From NCBI GenBank assembly GCA_964542665.1, contig CAZIUF010000007.1, positions 1 through 39,058 of the forward strand: a stretch of DNA of 39,058 nt. The letters are read 5' to 3'. Position 1 is the stretch's first letter, and every line of letters begins with the position of its first letter. This document shows, one piece after another, positions 30,488 through 37,806 of the stretch. A program made the position numbers and the translations under genes. The notes under the pieces were generated by a model. It saw only the letters and a list, made by a program, of their open reading frames with translations, searched no databases and was not told where the DNA came from. Source of the DNA: JAGOLU01 sp964542665 (GTDB lineage Bacteria; Patescibacteriota; Microgenomatia; UBA1406; GWC2-37-13).

Positions 30488-31870
30488 TTAATCCGCAAAA
30501 GGCTTAACTAAGATTGGAAGTGCAGCTGAATTACCAGTCCTATACCAGGCTTCTAGAGTCGGCTTCGGATTGGTATTCACTAGGGAAAGCAATATTAGTT
30601 TGTTCAGAATATGTTCAAAAAGATTCAACGCTTCGCTTAGTTTTCTAAGATCTCCATATCGTGTTGCAAACTCGTTATCAGCTTCCTGGTTTTTGCCATG
30701 AGCGATGCAGCTCCTAATCTTGTAAAGGTTAACTATTGTTTCTTTAGTTTTGGTTTCATCAATTCCAAAAAGCTTTAATACTAGAACAGGCAAATAGCTT
30801 TCTCTGAAGATTGTGTTTAGCCGATTGCCCATATCAGGTAATAAAGAATTGAAAACGAATGTTAGGCTTAATAAGTTGTTGTACAAATAATATTTTCTCT
30901 TAGTTTTCGATTCTTCTGTCTCCTTTGGAGTTTGAAGTGCACCCTTCAATCTTATCTGCCAATCAGCAAAGATGTACTCAGAGTAACTTACGTTCTCGCA
31001 TTTTTTGAGCGCTTTGTTAATAAACCAGTCTTCTGGATGCTCAAGAGTTGTATATTCTCCAATATCTTCATAAATATCATTATCGTAAATGGGTACTGCT
31101 GAAGAACCAAGGGTTAGAAAAGGAGAGTAATGGCCAAGACCAAAGACCCTTATATCGTTAAAATAGACACTTCCTTTGGCAACATTTCTTACAACAAAAG
31201 TAAACAGATTAAATTTGTCCGTCGCTTCAACTATATGGCTGAAAAGCGATTGAGGAGTACTAGCCTTTCTCTTTAGTCTTAAAACCATCCATGATGAATA
31301 GAAGTTTTCGAGAAAGTTGTAATGTATACCTCCTTGTCTTTCCCACCCTAACAGTCGATATCCAAAAGCATCATGAACCCAATATCCGTCCATACCTGCC
31401 CAAGGGATAACATTTTCTAAACCGATACCACCGTGATAGTAAATGTTTTTTAGTCTCGCAAGATACTGCATTTCAACTTCGTCTGCAAAGAAATCATGCT
31501 CGAATTGGTCCCATATCTCATTGAAAGCTGTTCCAATATCATCTGCCTCAACGCATTTATAAACAGCGTATTCATAAAAATCATCAATAAAGTATTCAAA
31601 GGCGCTGTTAGCTAACTCCTGAGAATTTTTAGACATACTTTGGAGCTTGGGCCGAATAAGCATGTTGTACTTTGCGAGGATGGGATCCTGGTTAGCCTCT
31701 ACAAACTGCTTTACTTCCCTTTTAGGGCGAAGTTCATCGCTAATGCTGAAGCGGTCTAAAGGGATATTCAACTGATTCTTAATTGTCGGGTGTTCTTTAA
31801 GTAAATATTTTATGTTCCCTTTAAGGTTAGTGAGTGTAATTCGTTTAAATGATGTTGGAAATGCAGACAT
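30488..31870 (-). CDS. ApeA-like HEPN-domain protein, candidate defence effector
   Basis: The 460-residue product has an uncharacterised N-terminal region (about 1-300, Trp/Tyr-rich) and a helical C-terminal domain with the HEPN motif R-x4-H at Arg386-His391 (KIRSCIAHG). This matches the Apea-like HEPN group. HEPN proteins are often RNases, and ApeA is a known anti-phage protein of larger size. It starts 2 nt after the stop of the PLD-like gene, so the two form an operon. The DNA is AT-richer than the neighbouring core genes. RNase activity and a defence role are inferred from the motif and context. Confidence 0.72.
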   Translation of the reverse strand: MSAFPTSFKRITLTNLKGNIKYLLKEHPTIKNQLNIPLDRFSISDELRPKREVKQFVEANQDPILAKYNMLIRPKLQSMSKNSQELANSAFEYFIDDFYEYAVYKCVEADDIGTAFNEIWDQFEHDFFADEVEMQYLARLKNIYYHGGIGLENVIPWAGMDGYWVHDAFGYRLLGWERQGGIHYNFLENFYSSWMVLRLKRKASTPQSLFSHIVEATDKFNLFTFVVRNVAKGSVYFNDIRVFGLGHYSPFLTLGSSAVPIYDNDIYEDIGEYTTLEHPEDWFINKALKKCENVSYSEYIFADWQIRLKGALQTPKETEESKTKRKYYLYNNLLSLTFVFNSLLPDMGNRLNTIFRESYLPVLVLKLFGIDETKTKETIVNLYKIRSCIAHGKNQEADNEFATRYGDLRKLSEALNLFEHILNKLILLSLVNTNPKPTLEAWYRTGNSAALPILVKPFAD

Positions 31871-31872
31871 AT

Positions 31873-32604
31873 TTATAAAGGCGATCCATTACTCCACCAA
31901 TTTTCAAACTCTAGAATCAACTTCTTTTTCTCTTCTTCATTTTCAACTGAACTTATTAAGCTAGCCTTACTCCCCAAATCCTTAAATGAGTGTCCTGAAT
32001 GGTAAACTTCATTTCCGTCAATAAAAATAAATCTATCATGACAATCCAAGTGTGTTTTAACTTCAATAATCGACCCGTACTGTTTTATAAAAGTATTTAG
32101 ATCAGATTTAAAAGTATTGATAGGTCTCTGTGTGAGGATTCTAATTTTCAATTTTGGATTTTCGTTTACATAGTTCTCTAAAATAGCAAGTAGTTCAATA
32201 TTTGCATAATTATCTTGAATATCTATTCTATCTTTTGCTTTTCCTAGAACCTCTCTTATAATCTGCCTTGCAGTAAAATATTGGCCTTTTTGCACCAGTT
32301 GTTGTTTTCTATTTTCATTAATTCCTTTGGCTTCTAAGGCTTTTACAATAAATTCTCTCCACAATGGAAGTCTACCCGTTTCACTTGTGTACTTGCTGCT
32401 TGGATATTTTTGCCAGTATGTTACTGTTCTATGTCTATCAAAATCTCTCCAGAGTTCTGTACTATGGTCTATGTTTTTCTCCAGAGCAATTTCTACGTTA
32501 CGTTGTAATTCCTGTAACTCAGTATAAAGAAGAAGTCCTTTTTTTGCTAAATCCAAACTTTCATCGATTTTTGAAAGCATTTCTAATAGTTCGCTACTGT
32601 CCAT
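31873..32604 (-). CDS. PLD-like (MIT_C-type) protein paired with the HEPN gene
   Basis: The 243-residue product has a helical, coiled-coil-like N-terminus (1-60) and a C-terminal phospholipase-D-like domain. The motif HDRFIFID (189-196) is an HxR-x4-D variant of the HKD motif, followed by YHSGHSFKDLG (201-211). Related single-motif domains act as sensors or dimeric nucleases in defence loci. The Lys of the HKD motif is Arg, so catalysis is not assured. It is first in the operon, with a TATAAT 20 nt before the ATG. The name MIT_C is from remembered family features, not a search. Confidence 0.68.
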   Translation of the reverse strand: MDSSELLEMLSKIDESLDLAKKGLLLYTELQELQRNVEIALEKNIDHSTELWRDFDRHRTVTYWQKYPSSKYTSETGRLPLWREFIVKALEAKGINENRKQQLVQKGQYFTARQIIREVLGKAKDRIDIQDNYANIELLAILENYVNENPKLKIRILTQRPINTFKSDLNTFIKQYGSIIEVKTHLDCHDRFIFIDGNEVYHSGHSFKDLGSKASLISSVENEEEKKKLILEFENWWSNGSPL

Positions 32605-32624
32605 ATTCGAATAAAAGCAAGAAG

Positions 32625-32630
32625 ATTATA
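32625..32630 (-). promoter_or_regulatory. -10 box of the PLD-HEPN operon
   Basis: The reverse strand reads TATAAT 20 nt before the PLD-like start. No good -35 is visible. Unlike most genes here this leaves a leader of about 14 nt. Confidence 0.4.
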
Positions 32631-32654
32631 CACCTTTCGTGCATTAGAAGTTCA

Positions 32655-32735
32655 CTGAGGTTCGACTCCGGTCACCGGTATAAAATTTTTGACGCTAGCA
32701 AAATTCTGTTGAAATTTTAGGCTCGAACTAGGGAA
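32655..32735. other. Possible tRNA debris: two opposing T-arm-like motifs
   Basis: GAGGTTCGACTCC at about 32657-32669 on the plus strand and CCCTAGTTCGAGCC near 32719-32732 on the minus strand look like T-arms. Neither has full stem pairing or a cloverleaf around it. They lie in the 223-nt gap between the PLD-like gene and the copied tRNA-Gly 3' half, where I see no gene. Confidence 0.25.
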
Positions 32736-32787
32736 AATCTTGCTTTGAAGGGCAGAATTGGTGGTTTTCAAAAACCATTACGGTTTG

Positions 32788-32825
32788 GAGCGGGATGCGG
32801 GAATCGGACCCGTGATGTCAGTTTG
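32788..32825 (-). repeat. Copied tRNA-Gly 3' half (candidate att site)
   Basis: It matches 33783-33820 at 37 of 38 positions; T32813 replaces C33808, which breaks a T-stem pair. The 5' half of the tRNA is absent, so this is not a functional tRNA gene. Confidence 0.9.
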
Positions 32826-32827
32826 CT

Positions 32828-33232
32828 CTAAATATTGTTTTGATCTTTAACAACCAATTCGTTGTACCCAGTATCCTTGTCAAACTCTCTTTTGAAAATC
32901 AAGTTATCTAGCTCGCCAATAACAATCTCCGCTGTTATTCCCACGATAGATCCACTTTTTAGATGTCCGCCGAATACATGGCCATTTTTGTCTGAGATTG
33001 CAATATGCAAATGACTGTGTCCTTTTTCAACAGTACCGACAAGCGAAGTGATCTCAAAAGTACCTTCGTAGATCTTAGAGATACTTGCATCTGCCATTCT
33101 CAAAACAGCTTTGCTGAGATTTCCAACACACGTTAGTATCGCGCCTGCTTTAATAGACTTTTCGTCAACGAACTTATCTATTTCTACCTGTAGATCTTGT
33201 CCTGGGTGTAATCGAATAGCGTATGTTTTCAT
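32828..33232 (-). CDS. PPC domain (DUF296) protein
   Basis: The 134 residues form one PPC (plants and prokaryotes conserved) domain: RLHPGQDL at the start, then FEITSLVGTVEKGHSHLHIAIS and the GGHL segment. His74, His76 and His90 are the usual metal-site residues. Plant relatives bind DNA; bacterial single-domain forms have no settled role. It overlaps the Nudix gene by 4 nt (ATGA), so the two are coupled. Its stop codon lies 2 nt from the copied tRNA half. Confidence 0.88.
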   Translation of the reverse strand: MKTYAIRLHPGQDLQVEIDKFVDEKSIKAGAILTCVGNLSKAVLRMADASISKIYEGTFEITSLVGTVEKGHSHLHIAISDKNGHVFGGHLKSGSIVGITAEIVIGELDNLIFKREFDKDTGYNELVVKDQNNI

Positions 33233-33738
33233 TCTTTTCTGTTAATTATGGCTAATTCGGTGTCCTCAAAAAACTCATCGACAAAAGATAGTTCCCCAGA
33301 GTTGTGCTTTGATCTTAGCTCATCTGGATGGATAAAGCGGACCCATTCGACTTCAGCGGGATTTACTTCTCCGGGTTGGTCATTTGATTCTCCGCGCAAC
33401 AAGTATCTGTATCGATTGTATTTGTTTACTCCTTGAGCAACGATCTTCAAGTTGAGAGGTTTCACTCCTGTTTCTTCGACTGCCTCACGTTCTGCAGCCT
33501 CTACAGGTGTCTCTCCTGACATAACCCCGCCACAAATATGATCAATATCACCAGGGTTCACTCTTTTTGTTTGCGACCGTTTATGCACCAGCATTCGACC
33601 TTCTTTATCCAAAACAACTCCTATTACTATTTGAAGATATAGATTGGGATATGAATCGATTTCTGTGCGAGGAACCTTTCGTTTTTGGATGACTCCAGAA
33701 GCGTCTACGAGATCAACCAATTCGATTTCTTTATTCAT
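33229..33738 (-). CDS. Nudix hydrolase
   Basis: Nudix enzymes cleave nucleoside diphosphates linked to another group. The 169-residue protein has a complete Nudix box, from Gly70 to Val92 (GGVMSGE...REAVEETGV), preceded by an N-terminal segment (ELVDLVDASGVIQKRKVPR) like that of isopentenyl-diphosphate-isomerase-type Nudix proteins. The substrate is unknown. It is first of the two coupled genes of the tRNA-flanked cassette. A TTACAAT box lies 11 nt before the ATG. Confidence 0.9.
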   Translation of the reverse strand: MNKEIELVDLVDASGVIQKRKVPRTEIDSYPNLYLQIVIGVVLDKEGRMLVHKRSQTKRVNPGDIDHICGGVMSGETPVEAAEREAVEETGVKPLNLKIVAQGVNKYNRYRYLLRGESNDQPGEVNPAEVEWVRFIHPDELRSKHNSGELSFVDEFFEDTELAIINRKE

Positions 33739-33782
33739 GAGATATCATGATTGTAACTTTAGGTACGTTTCTGTAAACAAGT

Positions 33783-33820
33783 GAGCGGGATGCGGGAATC
33801 GGACCCGCGATGTCAGTTTG
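33783..33820 (-). repeat. Direct repeat within the intact tRNA-Gly (partner of 32788-32825)
   Basis: This is the 3' half of the intact tRNA plus one flanking base, repeated 995 nt away in the same orientation. Confidence 0.9.
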
Positions 33821-33854
33821 GAAAACTGGGGTTATACCATTTAACTAATCCCGC
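33784..33854 (-). tRNA. tRNA-Gly (anticodon UCC)
   Basis: The reverse strand folds into a full cloverleaf: acceptor GCGGGAT/ATCCCGC, D-stem GTTA/TAAC with GG in the loop, anticodon loop TTTCCAA, T-stem GCGGG/CCCGC, and discriminator T as expected for glycine. CCA is not encoded. Two oddities are a C-A mismatch at the top of the anticodon stem (27-43) and a T-loop reading TCCGATT, with C where pseudouridine 55 normally is. Confidence 0.95.
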
Positions 33855-33857
33855 AAT

Positions 33858-33905
33858 GTGAAGTTTCAAGCTCCAATAATCAAATTCCAAATAATATTCA
33901 AACCT
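33858..33905 (+). repeat. TTCCAAAT-type short-unit array
   Basis: Degenerate 7-8-nt words (TTTCAAG, CTCCAAT, AATCAAA, TTCCAAAT) run on from the tRNA. Similar words occur at 34580-34630 and, inverted, at 34660-34700. The 278 nt between the tRNA and the Nudix gene hold no gene. Confidence 0.5.
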
Positions 33906-34060
33906 TGAAAAAACTTGACTTCATCCACCATACTTCGAATCGTACGAGGGTTATTTTATCATATCCTTGGGTAGTCTTGACCTGCTTTTGACGACTTCGT
34001 GGCTGACTCATACCTAGCAGCTTGTAGCTCGCAGCTTCCCGTGATTTATGGACTTTACTT

Positions 34061-34080
34061 GTCCCGCTCTGCGGGATGAC
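34061..34080 (-). repeat. Palindromic GTCATCC-type repeat, short copy 6
   Basis: On the reverse strand it begins GTCATCCCGC, with arms GTCCCGC/GCGGGAT. It runs straight into the octamer array at 34079. Confidence 0.6.
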
Positions 34081-34117
34081 CTGATGACCTGAAGACTTTC
34101 GACCTGACGACTTGAAG
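34079..34117 (+). repeat. 8-nt tandem array
   Basis: The units ACCTGATG, ACCTGAAG, ACTTTCG, ACCTGACG and ACTTGAAG lie 15 nt beyond the Nudix stop. The seven-nucleotide unit ACTTTCG recurs here as in the other arrays. Confidence 0.8.
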
Positions 34118-34132
34118 ACTCGCTGCCGCTCG

Positions 34133-34570
34133 TCATACTAGCTTCTTCAGGATTTCGGCATGGTTGAAGCCCATATCATCAGGTATATGGGTAAAAAGCG
34201 CCATCTCAGACGAATCGCCCCATGGCGTCATGAGCACATCTTTGAGGAGCCGATACTTGTAGATCAGATTGATGATGTGGCCGCGCGGGTCGCCAGAGAT
34301 ATTTTCATGGACGATCTTCAGACGACAATCACGCGCTGAGATAGGGAAGCCGAGCTCCTGGGCAGCTGTGCGCACGAGACACTGATCGATCGTCTCATGC
34401 TTGAGCAGTAAGCTCCCGGGGAGGTGCCACTTACCCCGCTCAGGCTCGAGAGCCCGACGAGTCAAGAGAAATCTATCCTCACGATCGACGACAAAGAGAT
34501 TGCACGCGACGCGCGGCGCAAGCTCAAAGCTTTTGTTGAAATCATCATCTTCGAGATAGAGAGGTTCCAT
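34133..34570 (-). CDS. Nudix protein, GDP-mannose mannosyl hydrolase-like
   Basis: The 145-residue protein has a variant Nudix region: PGSLLLKHETIDQCLVRTAAQELGF, where the usual REUxEE reads RTAAQE. GDP-mannose mannosyl hydrolases share this departure from the canonical box and keep RTA..ELG, which supports that assignment. It would release mannose from GDP-mannose, consistent with the sugar-nucleotide genes that follow (galE, GT2). The ATG at 34570 is preferred over 34600, since a TAGAAT box ends 8 nt before it. Whether it is active with Thr and Gln at the metal positions is open. Confidence 0.75.
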   Translation of the reverse strand: MEPLYLEDDDFNKSFELAPRVACNLFVVDREDRFLLTRRALEPERGKWHLPGSLLLKHETIDQCLVRTAAQELGFPISARDCRLKIVHENISGDPRGHIINLIYKYRLLKDVLMTPWGDSSEMALFTHIPDDMGFNHAEILKKLV

Positions 34571-34578
34571 AGAGATAA

Positions 34579-34584
34579 ATTCTA
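34579..34584 (-). promoter_or_regulatory. -10 box of the GDP-mannose hydrolase-like gene
   Basis: TAGAAT on the reverse strand lies 8 nt before the ATG, the spacing of the other leaderless candidates. Confidence 0.4.
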
Positions 34585-34700
34585 AATTCACAATTTCCAA
34601 TATCCAAATAATTTACAAGATCCAATTATCGATTTTCATTATGTTTATTTTAAACTTAGTTTTTTGAAACTTATTTGGAACTTGGATTTTGGTACTTGAA
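34585..34700. repeat. AT-rich inverted short-unit arrays between the Nudix gene and galE
   Basis: Words such as CAATTTCC, CAATATC and CAAATAA on the left face the reverse-complement type words TTGGAAC, TTGGATT and TTGGTAC on the right. The two halves could form an imperfect hairpin beyond the galE stop. Confidence 0.45.
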
Positions 34701-34702
34701 AT

Positions 34703-35722
34703 TTAACTTTTCCACCCTTTTGGATGTTTGGTATACCAGGTGATCAGGCTCTGGACACTACTAGCGAGCGTGTGCGTGGGAGTCCATCCGAGGACTTTTT
34801 TTGCTTTTTCATTGGATGCGATCATCTTGTCTGCCTCGTTTTGTCGGCGATCTGATGCGGTGCCTACAGGGAAATCTTTTCCGGTGAGTTGCTTCACGGT
34901 GGTGATGATCTCGTGGACAGAGTTACCTGTACCTGTGCCGATATTGATGATTTCGCTCCCTGTCTCATGATCGAGCAACCAACGAATAGCTTTCTCATGT
35001 GCATCGGCGAGATCGACGACGTTCACGTAGTCGCGGATCGGCGAACCATCGGGTGTGTTGACCGTCGCGTAGTTCAACTCAAAAGGTGCGATCCCGAGGG
35101 CGCTCCGGACCGCATTTTGGACAAGATGAAATGAGGGATCTTTTGAGTCCCCAATAGCTCCATCGTCAGTCGCTCCACAGACGTTGAAGTAGCGGAGCGA
35201 AATATATTGGAGCGCTTGTGATCGAGCACGATCGGCCAAGAGGATCTCGCAGGCTCTTTTCGTTTTGCCGTAGGGAGTCACTGGTTCGGCGATGGGATGA
35301 TTTTCATCGATGGGCAGATACTGAGCGTTGCCATACACCGTACAGCTCGACGAGAAGACGATCTTTTTGACCCCATGAGCGATCAACTCATCCAAGAGTC
35401 GCTGTGTCCCGCCGACGTTATTTTTCTGATACACCTCTGGGATCTTCCATGATTCACCCACATTCAAAAGGGCTGCGAAGTGGATGCATGCCACGATCTC
35501 AGGATGTGCATCGAGTGTCTTGCTCGCAATACCAGCCGTGATATCGCCTTGATAGTAGACGAGTCGATCGGCGCCATATTTATTTTGCAGATACTCGATA
35601 GCTTGGATATACCCTCTCGAGAGGTTATCGATCGCGATGATGCGATATCCATGAGCGAGGAGCAGGTCACAAGTCACAGATCCGATGTATCCGCCAGCGC
35701 CAGTGATGAGAATCGTTTGCAT
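34703..35722 (-). CDS. galE: UDP-glucose 4-epimerase
   Basis: GalE interconverts UDP-glucose and UDP-galactose using bound NAD. The 339-residue protein starts with the Rossmann motif GAGGYIGS (8-15), has SSSCTVYG (124-131) and the catalytic YGKTK (Tyr151, Lys155), and keeps the family RYFNVCGA and YVNVVDLADAH segments. It supplies sugar nucleotides to the glycosyltransferase and flippase of this neighbourhood. It is 18 nt from the EamA gene on the same strand, so the two may be cotranscribed. Confidence 0.95.
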   Translation of the reverse strand: MQTILITGAGGYIGSVTCDLLLAHGYRIIAIDNLSRGYIQAIEYLQNKYGADRLVYYQGDITAGIASKTLDAHPEIVACIHFAALLNVGESWKIPEVYQKNNVGGTQRLLDELIAHGVKKIVFSSSCTVYGNAQYLPIDENHPIAEPVTPYGKTKRACEILLADRARSQALQYISLRYFNVCGATDDGAIGDSKDPSFHLVQNAVRSALGIAPFELNYATVNTPDGSPIRDYVNVVDLADAHEKAIRWLLDHETGSEIINIGTGTGNSVHEIITTVKQLTGKDFPVGTASDRRQNEADKMIASNEKAKKVLGWTPTHTLASSVQSLITWYTKHPKGWKS

Positions 35723-35740
35723 AGAGATACTGAAACAGTT

Positions 35741-36682
35741 TTAACACGCACTTTTGGCGTTGTGCCTCCGCTCGGCCACCCATACGCCAAAGGCAACCAG
35801 TATGGATCCGATTATAAACCATCGGGAGGGGTATTCGTGGAGCAATGGGACAGCGACGACAACAGCAGCGATCGGGGATATATAGCTGAATAGTGAGCTC
35901 TCAGATGCAGCGATCCGGTGGAGTCCCTGGTTGTAGAGCGTATAGGCGACTACCGAGGAGAGGAGTCCCGCATACACTATGCCGATGGCGCTATTGAATC
36001 CTATGGCATGGATCTGAGTCGATATCCCCTCAGAAAGGGCGAGGGGGAAAGCAAAAGCCGATGATATCGCAAACTGCCAAAAGGCGATGATATGGCCGGG
36101 GATATGAGTGATCGGTTTGATGAACAGTACGCCGAGCACGCCGGACAGCGTTGCGAGTACCATAGCTATGTTTCCCATGAGTGGCGACGTACCAAACACA
36201 GATTGGATACCGAGCACATCAGTTGCTGTAGGGAAAAGGATGGGGAGCACAGAGATACACAGCACGCCGACGAATCCCAGTCCCATACCTATATATTTCG
36301 GAGAGCTTAAGCGCTCTTTCAGAAGCAAACGGGCAAGAAGCGCGAGGAAGAGTGGCCCAATCGCACCGATCATCGGGGCATTGATACTCGGGATGGCCGG
36401 CATGCCTCCATAAAAGAGGATGATATTGAGAAATACGCCAAAAAATCCAGAAAGAAAGACGAATAACTGCTCATGCATGGTCATCTTCACCCGATATGTC
36501 CACGCAAAGGGGAGGAGGATGATCGTCCCCATAAACATACGCAAGAATAGAAACGTGCTCGGTGTGATCTCGACAAGGGTGATCTTGGTGATCGGCGCTG
36601 AAGCACCCCAGATGAGGTTGGCGACCAGGATCATCGTACATGGATGATGTACGGGGAATTTCATGAGCTTGCGGATCGTCAT
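35741..36682 (-). CDS. EamA/DMT-family transporter
   Basis: The 313-residue protein has about ten membrane segments in two similar halves, the EamA duplication, with the typical start LVANLIWGASAPITKI and late motif LLSSVVAYTLYNQGLHRI. Members export or import metabolites; the substrate is unknown. The ATG at 36682 is preferred over a TTG at 36703. It lies between galE and the GT2 gene on the same strand, with 50 nt to GT2, in a probable envelope operon. Confidence 0.9.
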   Translation of the reverse strand: MTIRKLMKFPVHHPCTMILVANLIWGASAPITKITLVEITPSTFLFLRMFMGTIILLPFAWTYRVKMTMHEQLFVFLSGFFGVFLNIILFYGGMPAIPSINAPMIGAIGPLFLALLARLLLKERLSSPKYIGMGLGFVGVLCISVLPILFPTATDVLGIQSVFGTSPLMGNIAMVLATLSGVLGVLFIKPITHIPGHIIAFWQFAISSAFAFPLALSEGISTQIHAIGFNSAIGIVYAGLLSSVVAYTLYNQGLHRIAASESSLFSYISPIAAVVVAVPLLHEYPSRWFIIGSILVAFGVWVAERRHNAKSAC

Positions 36683-36732
36683 AGACCCAGTCAGTCTACT
36701 CAATCTGAGTGCTTGAAGTCAAATGAAGTCCA

Positions 36733-37638
36733 TCATTCCTCCTCTATCTCTTTCTCCAGCTTTTTACTCGTGTAGACGATGAGCTCGCCGATGACTCCGG
36801 TCATGATGATTTGCAATCCGACGACGATCAGCAATATGCCCGCTTGCAACAGTGGCCGATCCTTGAGCAGGACATTGCTAAATATACGCTCGATCCCAAG
36901 GGCGATAGTGATGATAAGCCCAGGGACGAGGAGCACCGCACCAATCGGTGCGAAAAAGTGTAGTGGCTTTTGGGCAAATCGAAAGATGAAATACGAAGTG
37001 AGAATATCAGCAAATACCGTGAGGCGATTGAAAAAACCGTACTTCGACTTTCCCTGCTCGCGATTTTTATGTTGGACGATGACTTCAGTCGTCTTGAATC
37101 CAAGCTTCTCAACTACGAGAGGTAAGAAACGGAAATTGTCACCGTACATGACCACATCCTTGAGACACTCGCGACGAAACATCTTGAAGCCACAGTTGAT
37201 GTCGTGAAATGAAGACCCGAGGAGGTTGCGCAGGATGAGTGTATTGCCGACAAACGAGGGGATGACGCGATGCCACTCATGACGACGATTTTTGCGCCAG
37301 CCATTCACAAAGTCGTATCCTTCAGAAAGTTTTTTATATAGTGCGGGGATATCTCGTGGATCGTCCTCAAGATCCGCATCCATAAAAAGGATAATGTCTC
37401 CGTTTGCCCGGTCGAGTCCGCGACGGAGAGCCCGTCCCTTGTCGCCACGGCGGAGTCGGTGAAAGATAAACGCTGGTGTAGGAGCGACCAACTTCGACTC
37501 CCAATCATCGGTCGATCCGTTGCTCACCATATGCACATCGTATGGCTGACCGAGCGAGTCGAGTGATTTTTGCAGGAGAGGAATGAGCTTGATGAGGCTG
37601 CCCGCCTCGTTTTTGAAGGGGATGATGACTGAGATCAT
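36733..37638 (-). CDS. Family 2 glycosyltransferase with membrane anchor (DPM1/GtrB-like)
   Basis: The 301-residue protein has a GT-A domain with SVIIPFKNEAGSL at the start, the metal-binding DAD at 87-89 (LFMDADLEDDP), and NCGFKMFRR later. Two C-terminal membrane segments follow (about 224-250 and 263-288). This layout is that of polyprenyl-phosphate glycosyltransferases, which load a sugar on a lipid carrier for use outside the membrane. It fits the neighbouring DUF2079 protein, flippase and galE. Confidence 0.9.
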   Translation of the reverse strand: MISVIIPFKNEAGSLIKLIPLLQKSLDSLGQPYDVHMVSNGSTDDWESKLVAPTPAFIFHRLRRGDKGRALRRGLDRANGDIILFMDADLEDDPRDIPALYKKLSEGYDFVNGWRKNRRHEWHRVIPSFVGNTLILRNLLGSSFHDINCGFKMFRRECLKDVVMYGDNFRFLPLVVEKLGFKTTEVIVQHKNREQGKSKYGFFNRLTVFADILTSYFIFRFAQKPLHFFAPIGAVLLVPGLIITIALGIERIFSNVLLKDRPLLQAGILLIVVGLQIIMTGVIGELIVYTSKKLEKEIEEE

Positions 37639-37677
37639 AGGTCTATGATACCTGAATAGAGTGGAAAATGGATAGTT

Positions 37678-37692
37678 TCCGCCAGAGGCGGA
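37678..37692. other. Short hairpin between the DUF2079 and GT2 genes
   Basis: TCCGCC and GGCGGA pair around AGA. There is no T-run, so it is not a standard terminator. Confidence 0.4.
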
Positions 37693-37725
37693 TCAGCCTT
37701 TGGCCGAGATAATGTACAACATTTG

Positions 37726-37804
37726 ACTTTATAACTTGATGACTTGATAACTTTATAACCTGATAACCTTATAACCTGATGACCTGAAGACTTTCGACCT
37801 GATG
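37726..37804 (+). repeat. Longest 8-nt tandem array (ACYTKATR family), ten units
   Basis: Ten units follow without a gap: ACTTTATA, ACTTGATG, ACTTGATA, ACTTTATA, ACCTGATA, ACCTTATA, ACCTGATG, ACCTGAAG, ACTTTCG and ACCTGATG. It ends 2 nt before the stop of the DUF2079 gene. This array defines the family seen at 8790, 14448, 14852, 26064, 26885 and 34079. Confidence 0.9.
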
Positions 37805-37806
37805 AC

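Larger units (their letters stand above)
32788..33820. mobile_element. Roughly 1-kb tRNA-Gly-associated cassette with flanking direct repeats
   Basis: A 38-nt direct repeat with one mismatch bounds this unit: 33783-33820 lies in the intact tRNA-Gly and 32788-32825 is a copy of its 3' half. The repeat runs from the third anticodon base to the tRNA 3' end, as att sites of many tyrosine integrases do. The unit holds only two coupled genes (Nudix and PPC) and no integrase, so it would have to be mobilised in trans or be a remnant. A local tandem duplication is the alternative. Confidence 0.65.

Noticed and set aside
32788..32825. A second tRNA-Gly gene
   Set aside because: Only the 3' half is present, and one T-stem pair is broken.
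37726..37804. Octamer arrays as CRISPR arrays
   Set aside because: The units are contiguous and degenerate, with no spacers between them, and no cas gene is in the window.
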